64,000 bases of DNA from Ramlibacter agri (GTDB taxonomy: Bacteria; Pseudomonadota; Gammaproteobacteria; Burkholderiales; Burkholderiaceae_C): positions 1,364,001 to 1,428,000 of the forward strand of contig NZ_JABBFX010000001.1 in assembly GCF_012927085.1 (NCBI RefSeq), given 5' to 3'. The notes under the pieces were generated by a model. The model had not been told where the DNA came from. It saw only the letters and a program-made list of their open reading frames with translations, and did not search any database. Positions 16,066 through 24,704 of the stretch are shown piece after piece. The position numbers and the translations under genes are program-made. Positions within the stretch are counted from its first letter, which is position 1. Every line of letters starts with the position of its first letter.

Positions 16066-16122
16066 GCGCGCGGGGGGAGAAGCGCCGTTTTCCCCCCTCT
16101 CTTCACCTCTTCACTTTTCGCC

Positions 16123-16160
16123 GGACTTCGAACAATGACGGTCTCACTGTCATGAAGTCC
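16123..16160. repeat. Two-part inverted repeat directly upstream of flhB
   Basis: GGACTTC (16123-16129) pairs with GAAGTCC (16154-16160), and inside it ATGAC (16135-16139) pairs with GTCAT (16149-16153), leaving only a 5-nt bulge on one side and a 9-nt loop. It ends 4 nt before the flhB ATG, so an RNA hairpin here would sit at the ribosome binding site. It may be an operator or a translation control element. Upstream in the same gap, GGGGGG...CCCCCC at 16072-16097 may be the cheZ terminator. Confidence 0.5.
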
Positions 16161-16164
16161 GTCC

Positions 16165-17292
16165 ATGTCCTCCGAAGCCAGCCGTGAAGATCGCCAGTTG
16201 CCGGCGTCCGAACGGCGCCTGCAGCAGGCCCGCGAAGAAGGCCAGGTCCCGCGTTCGCGGGAGCTGGGCCACCTCGCGGCGGCCCTGGCCTTGCTCGCGC
16301 TTCTCATGGGCGCCGGCCCCTGGATCGCGCATTCGGCGCTGGCGCTGGTCGGCGCCGGCCTGCGCTTCGACCGCAACACCGCTTTCGACGCGGCGCTGAT
16401 GACGCCGCGCCTCGGCGCGTTCGGCCTGCAGGGCCTGCAGATCATCGTGCCGGTGGCCGGCGTGCTGGCGCTGCTGTTTGCCGGCACGGCGCTTGCCGTG
16501 GGCGGCTGGAACTTCACGCTGCAGGCGCTGCAGCCGAAGTTCGAGCGGCTCGACCCGATGGCCGGCTTCGGCCGCATGTTCGACGGCCGCCAGCAGCTGC
16601 AGCACCTGCGGCTGGTGCTGGTCGCCGCGGCGCTGGTCGGCATCGCCGGCGTCTACCTCGTGCAGCACGCGCAGGGCATCGAAGGCCTGGCCCGCCTGTC
16701 GCTGGTGGCGGGCCTGCGCACCGGCTTCGACTGGCTGGTCGCCGGTTTCGGCATGGTGGCCGGCGTCTGCTGCGTGTCCGCGCTGGCCGACGTGCCGCTG
16801 CAGATCTTCCAGCACCGCGCCAACCTGCGCATGACCCAGGAGGAAGTGCGGCAGGAACACAAGGAATCCGAAGGCGACCCGCACCTCAAGGGCGAGCGGC
16901 GCCGCCGCGCCCGCGAGCTGTCGCGCGGCCGCATGCTGGCCGACGTGCCCAAGGCCAGCGTGATCGTCACCAACCCCACGCATTACGCCGTCGCCCTGCA
17001 ATACGAAGAAGGCATGGGCGCCCCGCGCATCCTGGCGCTGGGCACCGACCACCTCGCGCTGAAGATCCGCGAAGTGGCCGCGGCCGCCAGCGTGCCGGTG
17101 CTGGAAGCGCCGCCGCTGGCGCGCGCGCTGTACCGCCACGGCGACGTCGGCCAGGACGTGCCGGTGGAGCTGTACACCGCGGTCGCGCAGGTGCTGGCCT
17201 GGGTGTATCGCCTGCGCAGCGCGCTGCAGCGTCCGCCTGAACCCGTCATAGCCGTGCCCGCCGGCATGGATCCGCAGGAGGCCGCGGCATGA
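16165..17292 (+). CDS. flhB: FlhB, flagellar export gate and substrate-switch protein
   Basis: FlhB (375 residues) is an inner-membrane export-gate component whose cytoplasmic domain cuts itself to switch from hook to filament export. The N-terminus is basic and Glu-rich (ASERRLQQAREEGQVPRSRE), followed by four transmembrane helices up to about residue 210. The self-cleavage motif N270-P271-T272-H273 (VTNPTHYAVAL) sits at the position known from enteric FlhB. FliK, encoded at the left of the window, is the partner that triggers the switch. The stop overlaps flhA by four bases. Confidence 0.97.
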   Translation: MSSEASREDRQLPASERRLQQAREEGQVPRSRELGHLAAALALLALLMGAGPWIAHSALALVGAGLRFDRNTAFDAALMTPRLGAFGLQGLQIIVPVAGVLALLFAGTALAVGGWNFTLQALQPKFERLDPMAGFGRMFDGRQQLQHLRLVLVAAALVGIAGVYLVQHAQGIEGLARLSLVAGLRTGFDWLVAGFGMVAGVCCVSALADVPLQIFQHRANLRMTQEEVRQEHKESEGDPHLKGERRRRARELSRGRMLADVPKASVIVTNPTHYAVALQYEEGMGAPRILALGTDHLALKIREVAAAASVPVLEAPPLARALYRHGDVGQDVPVELYTAVAQVLAWVYRLRSALQRPPEPVIAVPAGMDPQEAAA

Positions 17293-19370
17293 GCACGCTG
17301 AGCCTCAAGGGCCCCGACGGCCTGCTGGCGCAGCTGCCCGGCCTGCGCGCGCTCGGCGCGCCGCTGCTGATCGTCCTGATCCTGGCGATGATGCTGGTGC
17401 CGCTGCCGGCCTTCATCCTCGACCTGCTGTTCACGCTGAACATCGCCGTCGCGCTGGTCGTGCTGATGGTGTCCAGCTACACCAAGCGCACGCTGGACTT
17501 CGCCAGCTTCCCCAGCGTGCTGCTGGTGACCACGCTGATGCGGCTGTCGCTGAACGTCGCTTCCACCCGCGCCGTGCTGCTGAAGGGCCACACCGGCACC
17601 GGCGCGGCCGGCCAGGTGATCGAGTCCTTCGCGCACTTCCTGATCGGCGGCAGCTTCGCCGTCGGCCTGGTGGTGTTCGCGATCCTGACCATCATCAACT
17701 TCGTCGTCATCACCAAGGGCGCGGGCCGCATCGCGGAAGTCAGCGCGCGCTTTGCGCTGGACGCGATGCCCGGCAAGCAGATGGCGATCGACGCCGACCT
17801 GGCCGCCGGCAGCATCGACGAGAAGGAAGCCCGCAAGCGCCGCAACGAGGTGACGCAGGAAGCCGAGTTCTACGGCTCCATGGACGGCGCCTCCAAGTTC
17901 GTGCGCGGCGACGCCATCGCCGGCATCCTGATCCTGTTCATCAACATGGTCGGCGGCCTGGTCATCGGCATGCTGCAGCACGGCCTGCCGCTGGAGACCG
18001 CGGCCAACAACTACATCCTGCTGGCCATCGGTGACGGCCTGGTCGCGCAGGTGCCGGCGCTGGTGATCTCGGTGGCCGCGGGCCTGATCGTCTCGCGCGT
18101 CGGCGAGGAGGACATCGGCCGCCAGATCGCAGGCCAGCTGTTCAACATCCCGCGCGCGCTGGGCCTCACGGCCTGCGTCATCGGCCTGCTGGGGCTGATC
18201 CCCGGCATGCCGCACATCCCCTTCCTCGTGCTCGCTGCATTGAGCGGCTGGGCCGCCTGGGCTCTGACGCAGGCCGCGAGGAAGAAGCCTGCTGCCGATG
18301 CCGCAGCGGCTGCCGCCAAGACCGCGGCGCCCAACGGCGAAGCGAGCTGGGACGACGTCGCGCCGGTGGACCTGCTGGGCCTGGAAGTCGGCTACCGCCT
18401 GATCGCTCTCGTGGACAAGGACCGCGGCGGCGACCTGCTGGGTCGCATCAAGGGCGTGCGCAAGAAGTTCGCGGGCGAAGTCGGCTTCCTGCCGCCCGCC
18501 GTGCACATCCGCGACAACCTGGAGCTGCATCCTTCCGCCTACCGCATCCTGCTGAAGGGCGTGGTGGTGGGCGAAGGCCAGGCCTTCGCCGGCATGCACA
18601 TGGCCATCAACCCGGGCCACATCAAGGTGCCGCTGGCGGGCACGGCGACCACCGACCCCGCTTTCGGCCTGCCCGCCACCTGGATCGAAGCGCGCGCGCG
18701 CGACCAGGCGCAGGCCGCCGGCTACACGGTGGTCGACGCATCGACCGTGCTCGCCACCCACCTGAACCACGTGATGCAGTCGCATGCGTCCGAGCTGCTG
18801 GGACGCACCGAGCTGCAGGAGCTGCTGGACCACACCCGCAAGTACGCGCACGCGCTGGTCGACGAGACCGTGCCCAAGCAGGTCGCGCTGCCCGTGCTGC
18901 AGAAGGTGCTGCGCAACCTGCTGGACGAGACCGTCCACGTGCGCGACATCCGCGGCATCCTGGAAGTGCTGGCCGAACACGCCGGCAAGGACGCCGACGA
19001 ACTGACGCGCGAAGTGCGCATGGCGCTCGCGCCCGCCATCGTGCAGAGCCTCTACGGCCCGGTGCGCCAGCTGCCGGTGCTCGCCATCGAGCCCGGGCTC
19101 GAGCAGGTGCTGGTGCAGGCGCTGGCGCCGCAATCGGCCGCGCCGCTCGACCCCGCGATGGGCGAGCTGCTCGCTGCCCGCGCCGCCGAAGCCGCGCAAC
19201 AGCAGGAGCAGGACGGCCAGCCCGCCTGCCTGCTGGTGCCGGACCGCATCCGCGTGCCCGTGGCCCGCCTGCTGCGCCGCAAGGCGCCGCGGCTGCACGT
19301 GCTGTCGCATTCCGAGATTCCCCGTACCCATTCCATCCAGATCCAGCGCGTGATCGGAGCCCATGCATGA
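17289..19370 (+). CDS. flhA: FlhA, flagellar export gate protein
   Basis: FlhA (693 residues) forms the nonameric export gate and docks chaperone-substrate complexes. The N-terminal half has about eight transmembrane helices (for example LLIVLILAMMLVPLPAFILD, FLIGGSFAVGLVVFAILTII). The conserved FHIPEP-type loop is represented by GAGRIAEVSARFALDAMPGK and DLAAGSIDEKEARKRRNEV. The C-terminal cytoplasmic domain begins after an Ala-rich linker near residue 340. The start is coupled to flhB and the stop to flhF by four-base overlaps, giving a tight flhBAFG-fliA operon. Confidence 0.97.
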   Translation: MSTLSLKGPDGLLAQLPGLRALGAPLLIVLILAMMLVPLPAFILDLLFTLNIAVALVVLMVSSYTKRTLDFASFPSVLLVTTLMRLSLNVASTRAVLLKGHTGTGAAGQVIESFAHFLIGGSFAVGLVVFAILTIINFVVITKGAGRIAEVSARFALDAMPGKQMAIDADLAAGSIDEKEARKRRNEVTQEAEFYGSMDGASKFVRGDAIAGILILFINMVGGLVIGMLQHGLPLETAANNYILLAIGDGLVAQVPALVISVAAGLIVSRVGEEDIGRQIAGQLFNIPRALGLTACVIGLLGLIPGMPHIPFLVLAALSGWAAWALTQAARKKPAADAAAAAAKTAAPNGEASWDDVAPVDLLGLEVGYRLIALVDKDRGGDLLGRIKGVRKKFAGEVGFLPPAVHIRDNLELHPSAYRILLKGVVVGEGQAFAGMHMAINPGHIKVPLAGTATTDPAFGLPATWIEARARDQAQAAGYTVVDASTVLATHLNHVMQSHASELLGRTELQELLDHTRKYAHALVDETVPKQVALPVLQKVLRNLLDETVHVRDIRGILEVLAEHAGKDADELTREVRMALAPAIVQSLYGPVRQLPVLAIEPGLEQVLVQALAPQSAAPLDPAMGELLAARAAEAAQQQEQDGQPACLLVPDRIRVPVARLLRRKAPRLHVLSHSEIPRTHSIQIQRVIGAHA

Positions 19371-20731
19371 ATGTCCGCCGCTTTGTAGGCAAGAACGCCC
19401 GTGAGGCCATGGCCCTGGCCCGCGCGGCCTTCGGCGACCAGGCCATCGTCCTGTCCAACCGCCCGGTGCCGGGCGGTGTCGAGATCCTCGCCATGGAGAA
19501 CGGCGAGGAGCCCGCGCGCGCGCCGGCGCCCGCGCCCGCCGCCAAACCGGCGCCTGCGCCGGTCGAGCCCATGAGCACCGTGTCCTTCCAGGATTTCGTG
19601 CGCGAGCGCCAGCGCCAGGACGCCGCCGCCACCGAAGCCACCGCGCGCCGCGCCGAAGCGCCGGCGAAGCCGCCGGCCCGTCCGCAGCTGCCGGTGGAGC
19701 CCGCGCGCTTCGCCGCGCAGGAGTTGCAGCGCGAACTGCGCCAGCCGCCTGCAGCCGCAGCGGCGCCCGCCGTGACGACCACATCCGCCGCCAACGAAGC
19801 CTTGATGGCGGAGATGCGCCAGATGCGCGCCATGCTGTCCGGCCAGCTCGCGAGCCTCTCGTGGTTCGACAACGTGCGCCGCAGTCCCACGCAGACGCGC
19901 CTGCTGCGCCTGATGATCGCCAACGGCTTCTCGCCGACGCTGGCGCGCTACCTGGTCGAACGCGTGCCGGCCGACGGCAGCGAAACGCAGGCGGACCAGT
20001 GGCTGGCCGACGCGCTGGCGCGCAACCTGCACTGCGCAGGCGATGCCGGCATCCAGCAATGCGGCGGCGTGTTCGCCGTGGTCGGCCCCACCGGGGTGGG
20101 CAAGACGACCACCACCGCCAAGATCGCCGCCCGCTTCGCCATGGAGCACGGCGCCGGCTCGGTGGGCCTGATCACCGTCGACACCTATCGCATGGCGGCG
20201 TCGGACCAGCTGCGCGCCTTCGGCCGCATCCTCAACATCCCGGTGCACACCGCGCGCGACAGCGCTTCGCTGGCCGACCTGCTGGACCTGTTCGCCGGCA
20301 AGAAGCTGGTGCTGGTGGACACCGTGGGCGTGGGCCAGCGCGATCGCCGGCTGGCCGAACTGCTGTCCGCATTGCCCGCGGGCCGCCTGCAGCGCCTGCT
20401 GGTGCTGAACGCCGGCGCGCAGGGCGAGATGCTGGAAGAAGTGGTGCAGGCCTATGGCGGCACCCGCGGCACGCGCTGCGTCATCTCCAAGCTCGACGAA
20501 GCGGTCCGCTGCGGCGCCGCGGTGGACGTCGCCATCCGCCACCAGCTGGTGGTGGAAGGCTTCGCCAACGGCCAGCGCGTGCCGGAAGACTGGTACGCCG
20601 CCCGTGCGCAACTGCTGGTGCACAAGGCCTTGATGAAGCCGGCCAGCGGCACCTTCATGCCCGACGACGCGGAGCTGGGCCTGGTGCTCACCGCGCCGCC
20701 CGCCCAGAAGCCGGGAGCCGCCCATGCTTGA
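19367..20731 (+). CDS. flhF: FlhF, SRP-type GTPase for flagellar placement
   Basis: FlhF (454 residues) is the third SRP-family GTPase and recruits early flagellar parts to the cell pole. It has an N-terminal basic region (MNVRRFVGKNAREAMALARA), a long Ala/Pro-rich linker, and an NG domain from about residue 165. The P-loop GPTGVGKTTTTAK lies at about residues 238-250, and the SRP-type motifs TVDTYRMAASDQLRAFGRI and VLVDTVGVGQRDRRL follow. The second motif reads DTVG where the family usually has DTAG. FlhF is regulated by FlhG, whose relative is encoded immediately downstream with an 8-nt overlap. Confidence 0.95.
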   Translation: MNVRRFVGKNAREAMALARAAFGDQAIVLSNRPVPGGVEILAMENGEEPARAPAPAPAAKPAPAPVEPMSTVSFQDFVRERQRQDAAATEATARRAEAPAKPPARPQLPVEPARFAAQELQRELRQPPAAAAAPAVTTTSAANEALMAEMRQMRAMLSGQLASLSWFDNVRRSPTQTRLLRLMIANGFSPTLARYLVERVPADGSETQADQWLADALARNLHCAGDAGIQQCGGVFAVVGPTGVGKTTTTAKIAARFAMEHGAGSVGLITVDTYRMAASDQLRAFGRILNIPVHTARDSASLADLLDLFAGKKLVLVDTVGVGQRDRRLAELLSALPAGRLQRLLVLNAGAQGEMLEEVVQAYGGTRGTRCVISKLDEAVRCGAAVDVAIRHQLVVEGFANGQRVPEDWYAARAQLLVHKALMKPASGTFMPDDAELGLVLTAPPAQKPGAAHA

Positions 20732-21473
20732 CCAGGGACATGACCAGGCCGCGGGCCTGCGCCGCATGCTGCAGCAGCGGCCCGTGAACCTGCTGCCGCT
20801 CGCTGTCGTGCGCGGCCAGTCCACTGGCTGGATCGCCCAGCTCGCCGGCGGCCTGCAGGAACTGGGACGCAACCCGGTGGTGGTGGACGCCGCCCGCGGC
20901 GCCGCCGCCTCCGCCTTCGGCCTGCGCCCGCGCGGCGACCTGATGGACATGCTGGAAGGCCGCGAAAGCTTCGACAACGTGGCGCACCGCACGCGCGAGG
21001 GCGTGCACGTGCTGCGCGGCGACCGCGGCGTCGAAGCTTTCGCCGCCAGCGGCGAACCGCCGGAGCGCCTGCTGGCCGGCTTTGCCGCGCTGTCGCACGG
21101 CTTCGACGACGTGCTGCTCGCGATGCCGGCCACGGAGATGGCCTGCATGGCCGCGCCCGCCGACCACGCGCCGGTGCTTGCCATCGAATCCGCCGGCAAC
21201 GGCCTGATGGACAGCTACAGCGCATTGAAGGAACTGGCGCGCAGCTTCGGCTACCGCCGCTTCCTGTGCGTGGTGGTCGGCGGCCACGACGCCGCCGCCG
21301 CCCGCGGCGCCTTCGAGCGCATTGCCGCCACGGCCAGCCGCTTCGTCGACGTCGCCGCCGACTGGGCCGGCTGGCTGCCGCCCGCCACTTCCGCCCGCGC
21401 GCGCCACGAAGCCGCCTGCGCCGCCCAGGCGCTGGTGGGCTACCCGCCGGCACCGACCGTCGCGTTCTCCTGA
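20724..21473 (+). CDS. FlhG-like protein lacking an ATP-binding P-loop
   Basis: This 249-residue protein occupies the flhG (fleN) position between flhF and fliA. Residues 7-13 read DQAAGLR, a perfect match to the DQAxxLR helix by which FlhG activates the FlhF GTPase. FlhG is a MinD/ParA-type ATPase, yet where KGGVGKT is expected the sequence is VVRGQSTGWIAQLAGGLQEL, with no invariant lysines. The next strand is kept in outline (GRNPVVVDAA), but the aspartates of an active ATPase are missing. A strand pattern (DDVLLAMPA, RFLCVVVGG) suggests the fold persists. I infer a pseudo-ATPase that may still stimulate FlhF; a highly diverged FlhG with another nucleotide mode is the alternative. Confidence 0.75.
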   Translation: MLDQGHDQAAGLRRMLQQRPVNLLPLAVVRGQSTGWIAQLAGGLQELGRNPVVVDAARGAAASAFGLRPRGDLMDMLEGRESFDNVAHRTREGVHVLRGDRGVEAFAASGEPPERLLAGFAALSHGFDDVLLAMPATEMACMAAPADHAPVLAIESAGNGLMDSYSALKELARSFGYRRFLCVVVGGHDAAAARGAFERIAATASRFVDVAADWAGWLPPATSARARHEAACAAQALVGYPPAPTVAFS

Positions 21474-21484
21474 ACGAGGAAAGC

Positions 21485-22198
21485 ATGTACACCGCCAAGG
21501 GAACGCTGGGCCCGCAGCCCGGCATCGAGAACTACCTGCCGCTGGTGCGCCGCGCGGCCAGCCACATGATCGGCCGGCTGCCGCCCAACGTGGAGATGGA
21601 CGACCTGATCCAGGCCGGCGTGCTGGGCCTGATGGACGCCATGCAGCGCTACGAGCAGGGCCACGGCGCGCAGTTCGAGACTTTCGCCATGCAGCGCGTG
21701 CGCGGGGCGATGCTCGACGAGCTGCGCGGCACCGACTGGGTCCCGCGCTCCGTGCGCAAGAACCAGCGCGAGATCGCCGGCGCCGTGCAGTTGCTGGAAC
21801 ACCGCCTGAAGCGCGCGCCCACCGACGGCGAGATCGCCAGGCACCTGGGCATCGCGCTGGAGGACTACCACGAGATGCTGGTGGACGTGCACGGCGCCCA
21901 GCTGGTGTATGCCGACGACTACGAAGCGGGGGAGGGCGACATGCACTTCCTGGACCGCCACGTCGCCCCGGACGAACAGGCCGATCCCGCGGCGCGGCTG
22001 GCCGACCGGCGCTTCCGCGAAGCGCTGGTGGCCGCCATCGAGAACTTGCCCGAACGCGAGCAGTACGTGATGAGCATGTACTACGAGCACGACATGAACC
22101 TCAAGGAGATCGCGGCCGTGCTCGGCGTGACCGAGTCGCGCGTCTGCCAGCTGCACAGCCAGGCCGTGGCGCGGCTGCGCGCGCGGCTCAAGCCTTGA
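21485..22198 (+). CDS. fliA: FliA, flagellar sigma factor sigma28
   Basis: FliA (237 residues) directs RNA polymerase to late flagellar promoters. Region 2 is clear (NYLPLVRRAASHMIGRLP, then MDDLIQAGVLGLMDAMQRYE and FETFAMQRVRGAMLDELR). Region 3 follows (LKRAPTDGEIARHLGIAL), and region 4 ends the protein with a helix-turn-helix (LKEIAAVLGVTESRVCQLHSQ). The ATG at 21485 follows GAGGAAAGC; a longer frame upstream is unrelated. FliA is held by FlgM, encoded at 24324-24611, and would read the three CTCAAG/GCCGATA promoters in this window. It ends the flhBAFG-fliA operon. Confidence 0.97.
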   Translation: MYTAKGTLGPQPGIENYLPLVRRAASHMIGRLPPNVEMDDLIQAGVLGLMDAMQRYEQGHGAQFETFAMQRVRGAMLDELRGTDWVPRSVRKNQREIAGAVQLLEHRLKRAPTDGEIARHLGIALEDYHEMLVDVHGAQLVYADDYEAGEGDMHFLDRHVAPDEQADPAARLADRRFREALVAAIENLPEREQYVMSMYYEHDMNLKEIAAVLGVTESRVCQLHSQAVARLRARLKP

Positions 22199-22249
22199 AG
22201 CCGGGATCGCGCGCATCGAGGAGCGCCGGGATGCCACCGGAGCGTCGAC

Positions 22250-22273
22250 AAAAAAGCGGCCCATGGCCGCTTG
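22250..22273 (-). terminator. Terminator between fliA and the chemoreceptor gene
   Basis: On the minus strand AAGCGGCC / GGCCGCTT form a perfect 8-bp stem with a 3-nt loop (22254-22272), followed by TTTT. It lies downstream of the chemoreceptor gene (minus) and could also stop transcription from fliA, though a U-run is present only in the minus direction. Confidence 0.8.
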
Positions 22274-22287
22274 ACTTGGGAAGCCCT

Positions 22288-22314
22288 GGGTCCCCGCCTT
22301 CGCGGGAATGACGA
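22288..22314. repeat. REP-like palindrome (CCCCGCCTTCGCGGGAATGACG type)
   Basis: TCCCCGCCTTCGCGGGAATG at 22291-22310 is the inverted-repeat core familiar from many proteobacterial genomes (ATTCCCGCGAAGGCGGG). It sits in the converging gap between fliA and the chemoreceptor gene. The preceding 22199-22245 segment (GCCGGGATCGCGCGC, GCGCCGGGATGCC) looks like a second degenerate piece of the same kind of element. I saw no second full copy in this window. Confidence 0.6.
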
Positions 22315-22318
22315 GGAA

Positions 22319-23887
22319 TCAGGCGGCGGCGGCCAAGGTGAACGCCCCCACGATCCCCACCAAGCGATCCGCCTGCTGGTTCAAGCTCGCCGCCGCAGCG
22401 GCGCTCTGCTCCACCAGCGCCGCGTTCTGCTGCGTCACCTGGTCCAGCCGGGTCACGGCTTCGCCGACCTGGCCAATGCCTTGCGATTGCTCGCGGCTGG
22501 CGACGCTGATTTCGCCGATCAACGTGCTCACGCGCTGCACCTGGCCGACGATGTCGCCCATCGTGCGGCCGGCCACGCCGACCTGGCGGCTGCCGGCTTC
22601 CACCTTCTGCACGCTGTCCTGGATCAAGGCCTTGATCTCGTTGGCGGCGCTGGACGAACGCTGAGCCAGGCTGCGCACCTCGGCGGCCACCACGGCGAAG
22701 CCGCGGCCCTGCTCGCCGGCGCGCGCGGCTTCCACCGCTGCATTCAGCGCGAGGATGTTGGTCTGGAAGGCGATGCCATCGATCACGCCGATGATCTCGG
22801 CGATCTGCCGGCTGGACGCCGTGATGGCCTGCATCGCCTCCACCACTTCGTTCACCACCACGCCGCCCTGGGCGGCCACGCTGCTGGCGGTGTCCGCCAG
22901 TTCGGTGGCCTGGCGGGCCGTGTCGGCGTTGATGCGCACGGTGGACGTCAGCTGCTCCATCGAAGCCGCCGTCTCCTGCAGGCTGGACGCCTGCTGTTCG
23001 GTGCGGTGGCTCAGGTCCGCATTGCCGGTGGCGATCTGCGTCGAGCCGGTGGCGATGCTGTCGCTGGTCTGCCGCACTTCGCCGACGATGCGCACCAGGC
23101 TGGCGTTCATGGCCTGCAGCGCGCGCAGCAGCTGGCCGGCTTCGTCGCGCCGCTCGGTCGTGACGGTCGAACGCAGGTCGCCGGCGGCCACCGCTTCGGC
23201 CAGGCGCACGGCTTCGGCCAGCGGCCGCGTGATGGAGCGCGTCACCAGCAAGCCGCTGGCCAGCGCCAGCAGCATCGCGACAGCGGCGGCCGTCACCAGC
23301 ATGCCCTGGTCCACGCCGTAGGCCTGGCTGGACTCGAGCACCTGCTTCTGCGCGACGCCGATCGAGAAGTCCGCATATTCGTCGGTCGCGCGGGTCAGCG
23401 CCGCCAGCAGCGGGCGGCACTTCTCGTCCAGTTCCAGGACGGCGGCATCGTGCTTGCCGGCGAGGGCCTGGTTCACGATGTGCAGCGCCACCGGTCCGTA
23501 GTCGGTTTCGACGCGGGCGATCTCCGCGATCAGCGCGTGCGCGTGCTCCGAGGTCGTGGCATCCGCCGCGGCCAGGTTCTGCAGCTCGGCGAGGCGGGCC
23601 TGGACGTCCGAGTGGGCCTGCGTGACCAGCCGGCGCTCCAGCGCGATGTCTTCCGGCTTCTTCACCAGCACCAGGTTGCGGGCGGAGATGGCGCGCGAAT
23701 CGACCGCGGCGCGCAGCTGCGCCGCCACGGCCGCGCGGGCGTTCACGCCTTGCACGAAGTGTTCGAAGCGCTCGTGCGCCGCCCGCAGCGAATACAGGGC
23801 GAAGCCGGCGGCCGCCAGCGCGATCAGGGCGAGCAGCGCAAAGGTCAGGCCGAGGCGCTGGCCGATCCGGAGTTGGGGGAGTTTCAT
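22319..23887 (-). CDS. Methyl-accepting chemotaxis protein
   Basis: This 522-residue chemoreceptor has a first transmembrane helix at about residues 13-33 ([20 protein letters not shown]), a periplasmic four-helix sensor domain with a hydrophobic repeat pattern, and a second transmembrane helix at about 190-212 ([20 protein letters not shown]). A HAMP domain ([21 protein letters not shown]) and a signalling domain follow. The hairpin tip that binds CheA/CheW is fully conserved ([37 protein letters not shown]). It ends in Ala-rich sequence without the NWETF receptor tail. The ligand cannot be inferred. It is transcribed from its own region, downstream of flgN on the same strand. Confidence 0.93.
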   Translation of the reverse strand: MKLPQLRIGQRLGLTFALLALIALAAAGFALYSLRAAHERFEHFVQGVNARAAVAAQLRAAVDSRAISARNLVLVKKPEDIALERRLVTQAHSDVQARLAELQNLAAADATTSEHAHALIAEIARVETDYGPVALHIVNQALAGKHDAAVLELDEKCRPLLAALTRATDEYADFSIGVAQKQVLESSQAYGVDQGMLVTAAAVAMLLALASGLLVTRSITRPLAEAVRLAEAVAAGDLRSTVTTERRDEAGQLLRALQAMNASLVRIVGEVRQTSDSIATGSTQIATGNADLSHRTEQQASSLQETAASMEQLTSTVRINADTARQATELADTASSVAAQGGVVVNEVVEAMQAITASSRQIAEIIGVIDGIAFQTNILALNAAVEAARAGEQGRGFAVVAAEVRSLAQRSSSAANEIKALIQDSVQKVEAGSRQVGVAGRTMGDIVGQVQRVSTLIGEISVASREQSQGIGQVGEAVTRLDQVTQQNAALVEQSAAAAASLNQQADRLVGIVGAFTLAAAA

Positions 23888-23967
23888 GGACGAAGGTCGG
23901 TTGAAAGCGGCGGACTGCCGCATGACCTTCTTCGGCGCGCGGGGCCGCGCGCACACTGGAAAAGCGC

Positions 23968-24327
23968 TTATGCCCGAAAGTACGCGTTGCGCAGGGCGCC
24001 GCCCGCGGCCAGGCCGCCCTGCGCGCCGTACATGCGCTGCGCGGCGCCGGCCTGCGGCGTGCCGGCGGTCAGGGCGCGCAGCGAGCGCTCGGTGTCGTGC
24101 TGGCGGCGCGCCAGCTGGGCCTGCGTCTGCACGCATTGCCGCAGCATGGACTGCAGCTGGGCGATGTCGGCCTCGCGCAGCGGCAGGCGGCTGCGGCCCA
24201 GCGCCAGCACCCGCTGGCGCAGCTGTTCGGCCAGGGCGGCGACCGCGTCGCCGTCGCCGTCGCGCACGGCTTCGCCATGCCGCGCCAGCAGCGCCTGCAG
24301 TTCGGCCAGCTGCGGCTGCGTGTTCAC
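23968..24327 (-). CDS. flgN: FlgN-like export chaperone for FlgK/FlgL
   Basis: This 119-residue, almost fully helical protein starts at a GTG that overlaps the flgM stop (GTGA). FlgN is the chaperone of the hook-filament junction proteins FlgK and FlgL, both encoded at the far end of the neighbouring rod/hook operon. The sequence shows the expected long helices ([36 protein letters not shown]) and a C-terminal extension ending in Gly/Ala/Arg ([11 protein letters not shown]). FlgN proteins diverge strongly, so the call rests on size, helix content and the flgA-flgM-flgN order. Confidence 0.78.
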   Translation of the reverse strand: MNTQPQLAELQALLARHGEAVRDGDGDAVAALAEQLRQRVLALGRSRLPLREADIAQLQSMLRQCVQTQAQLARRQHDTERSLRALTAGTPQAGAAQRMYGAQGGLAAGGALRNAYFRA

Positions 24328-24611
24328 GCGCGCGGCGCCAGCAGGGCGGCGGCGTCGGCGATCAGGCGGTCGGCGATGGCGCCCGCGTTGACCTTGAAGC
24401 GGCCGTCGCGGATGGCCTGGCGGATCGCATCCACCTTGGCGCTGTCGAAATCGTTGCCGGAGCCGGCCGCCATCTGGGCGCCGGCCGCGGACACGGCCAC
24501 CTGCTCGCCGCTGGCGGCACGGGTGGCGGACGCCGGCGCGGTGGCCGCGCGGCTGGTGCGCGATGCCGTGTCAGCCATGGCCGTGGGGTCGAGGTTGGCG
24601 CCGATCTTCAT
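24324..24611 (-). CDS. flgM: FlgM, anti-sigma28 factor
   Basis: FlgM (95 residues) binds FliA and blocks late transcription until it is exported through the finished hook-basal body. The N-terminal half is Ala/Thr/Ser-rich and probably disordered. The C-terminal half carries the sigma-binding helices and the family motif [20 protein letters not shown] followed by [10 protein letters not shown]. It has its own sigma28-type promoter at 24649-24676, closing a feedback loop in which FliA makes its own inhibitor. It is followed by flgN with a four-base overlap. Confidence 0.93.
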   Translation of the reverse strand: MKIGANLDPTAMADTASRTSRAATAPASATRAASGEQVAVSAAGAQMAAGSGNDFDSAKVDAIRQAIRDGRFKVNAGAIADRLIADAAALLAPRA

Positions 24612-24648
24612 GGGGTTCTCCGGGCCCGGACGGGGCCTTGCCAGGGAT

Positions 24649-24676
24649 TATTCGGCAGCAACGGCCGGAACTTGAG
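24649..24676 (-). promoter_or_regulatory. Sigma28 (FliA) promoter of flgMN
   Basis: Read toward flgM: CTCAAG (24676-24671) and GCCGAATA (24656-24649), 20 nt from first base to first base, the same register as the flagellin B and motA promoters. It lies 38 nt upstream of the flgM ATG, in the gap after flgA. Confidence 0.8.
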
Positions 24677-24704
24677 GCCGAAAAGAAGGGATTTGGCAGG
24701 TCAT

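Noticed and set aside
16983..19784. A 933-codon open frame on the minus strand
   Set aside because: It is antisense to flhB, flhA and flhF. The translation is dominated by Arg, Ala, His and Asp with no domain pattern.
22188..23954. A long alternative minus-strand frame through the chemoreceptor gene
   Set aside because: It is an out-of-frame shadow. Its end (HSREGGDPG) is just the translation of the REP palindrome.
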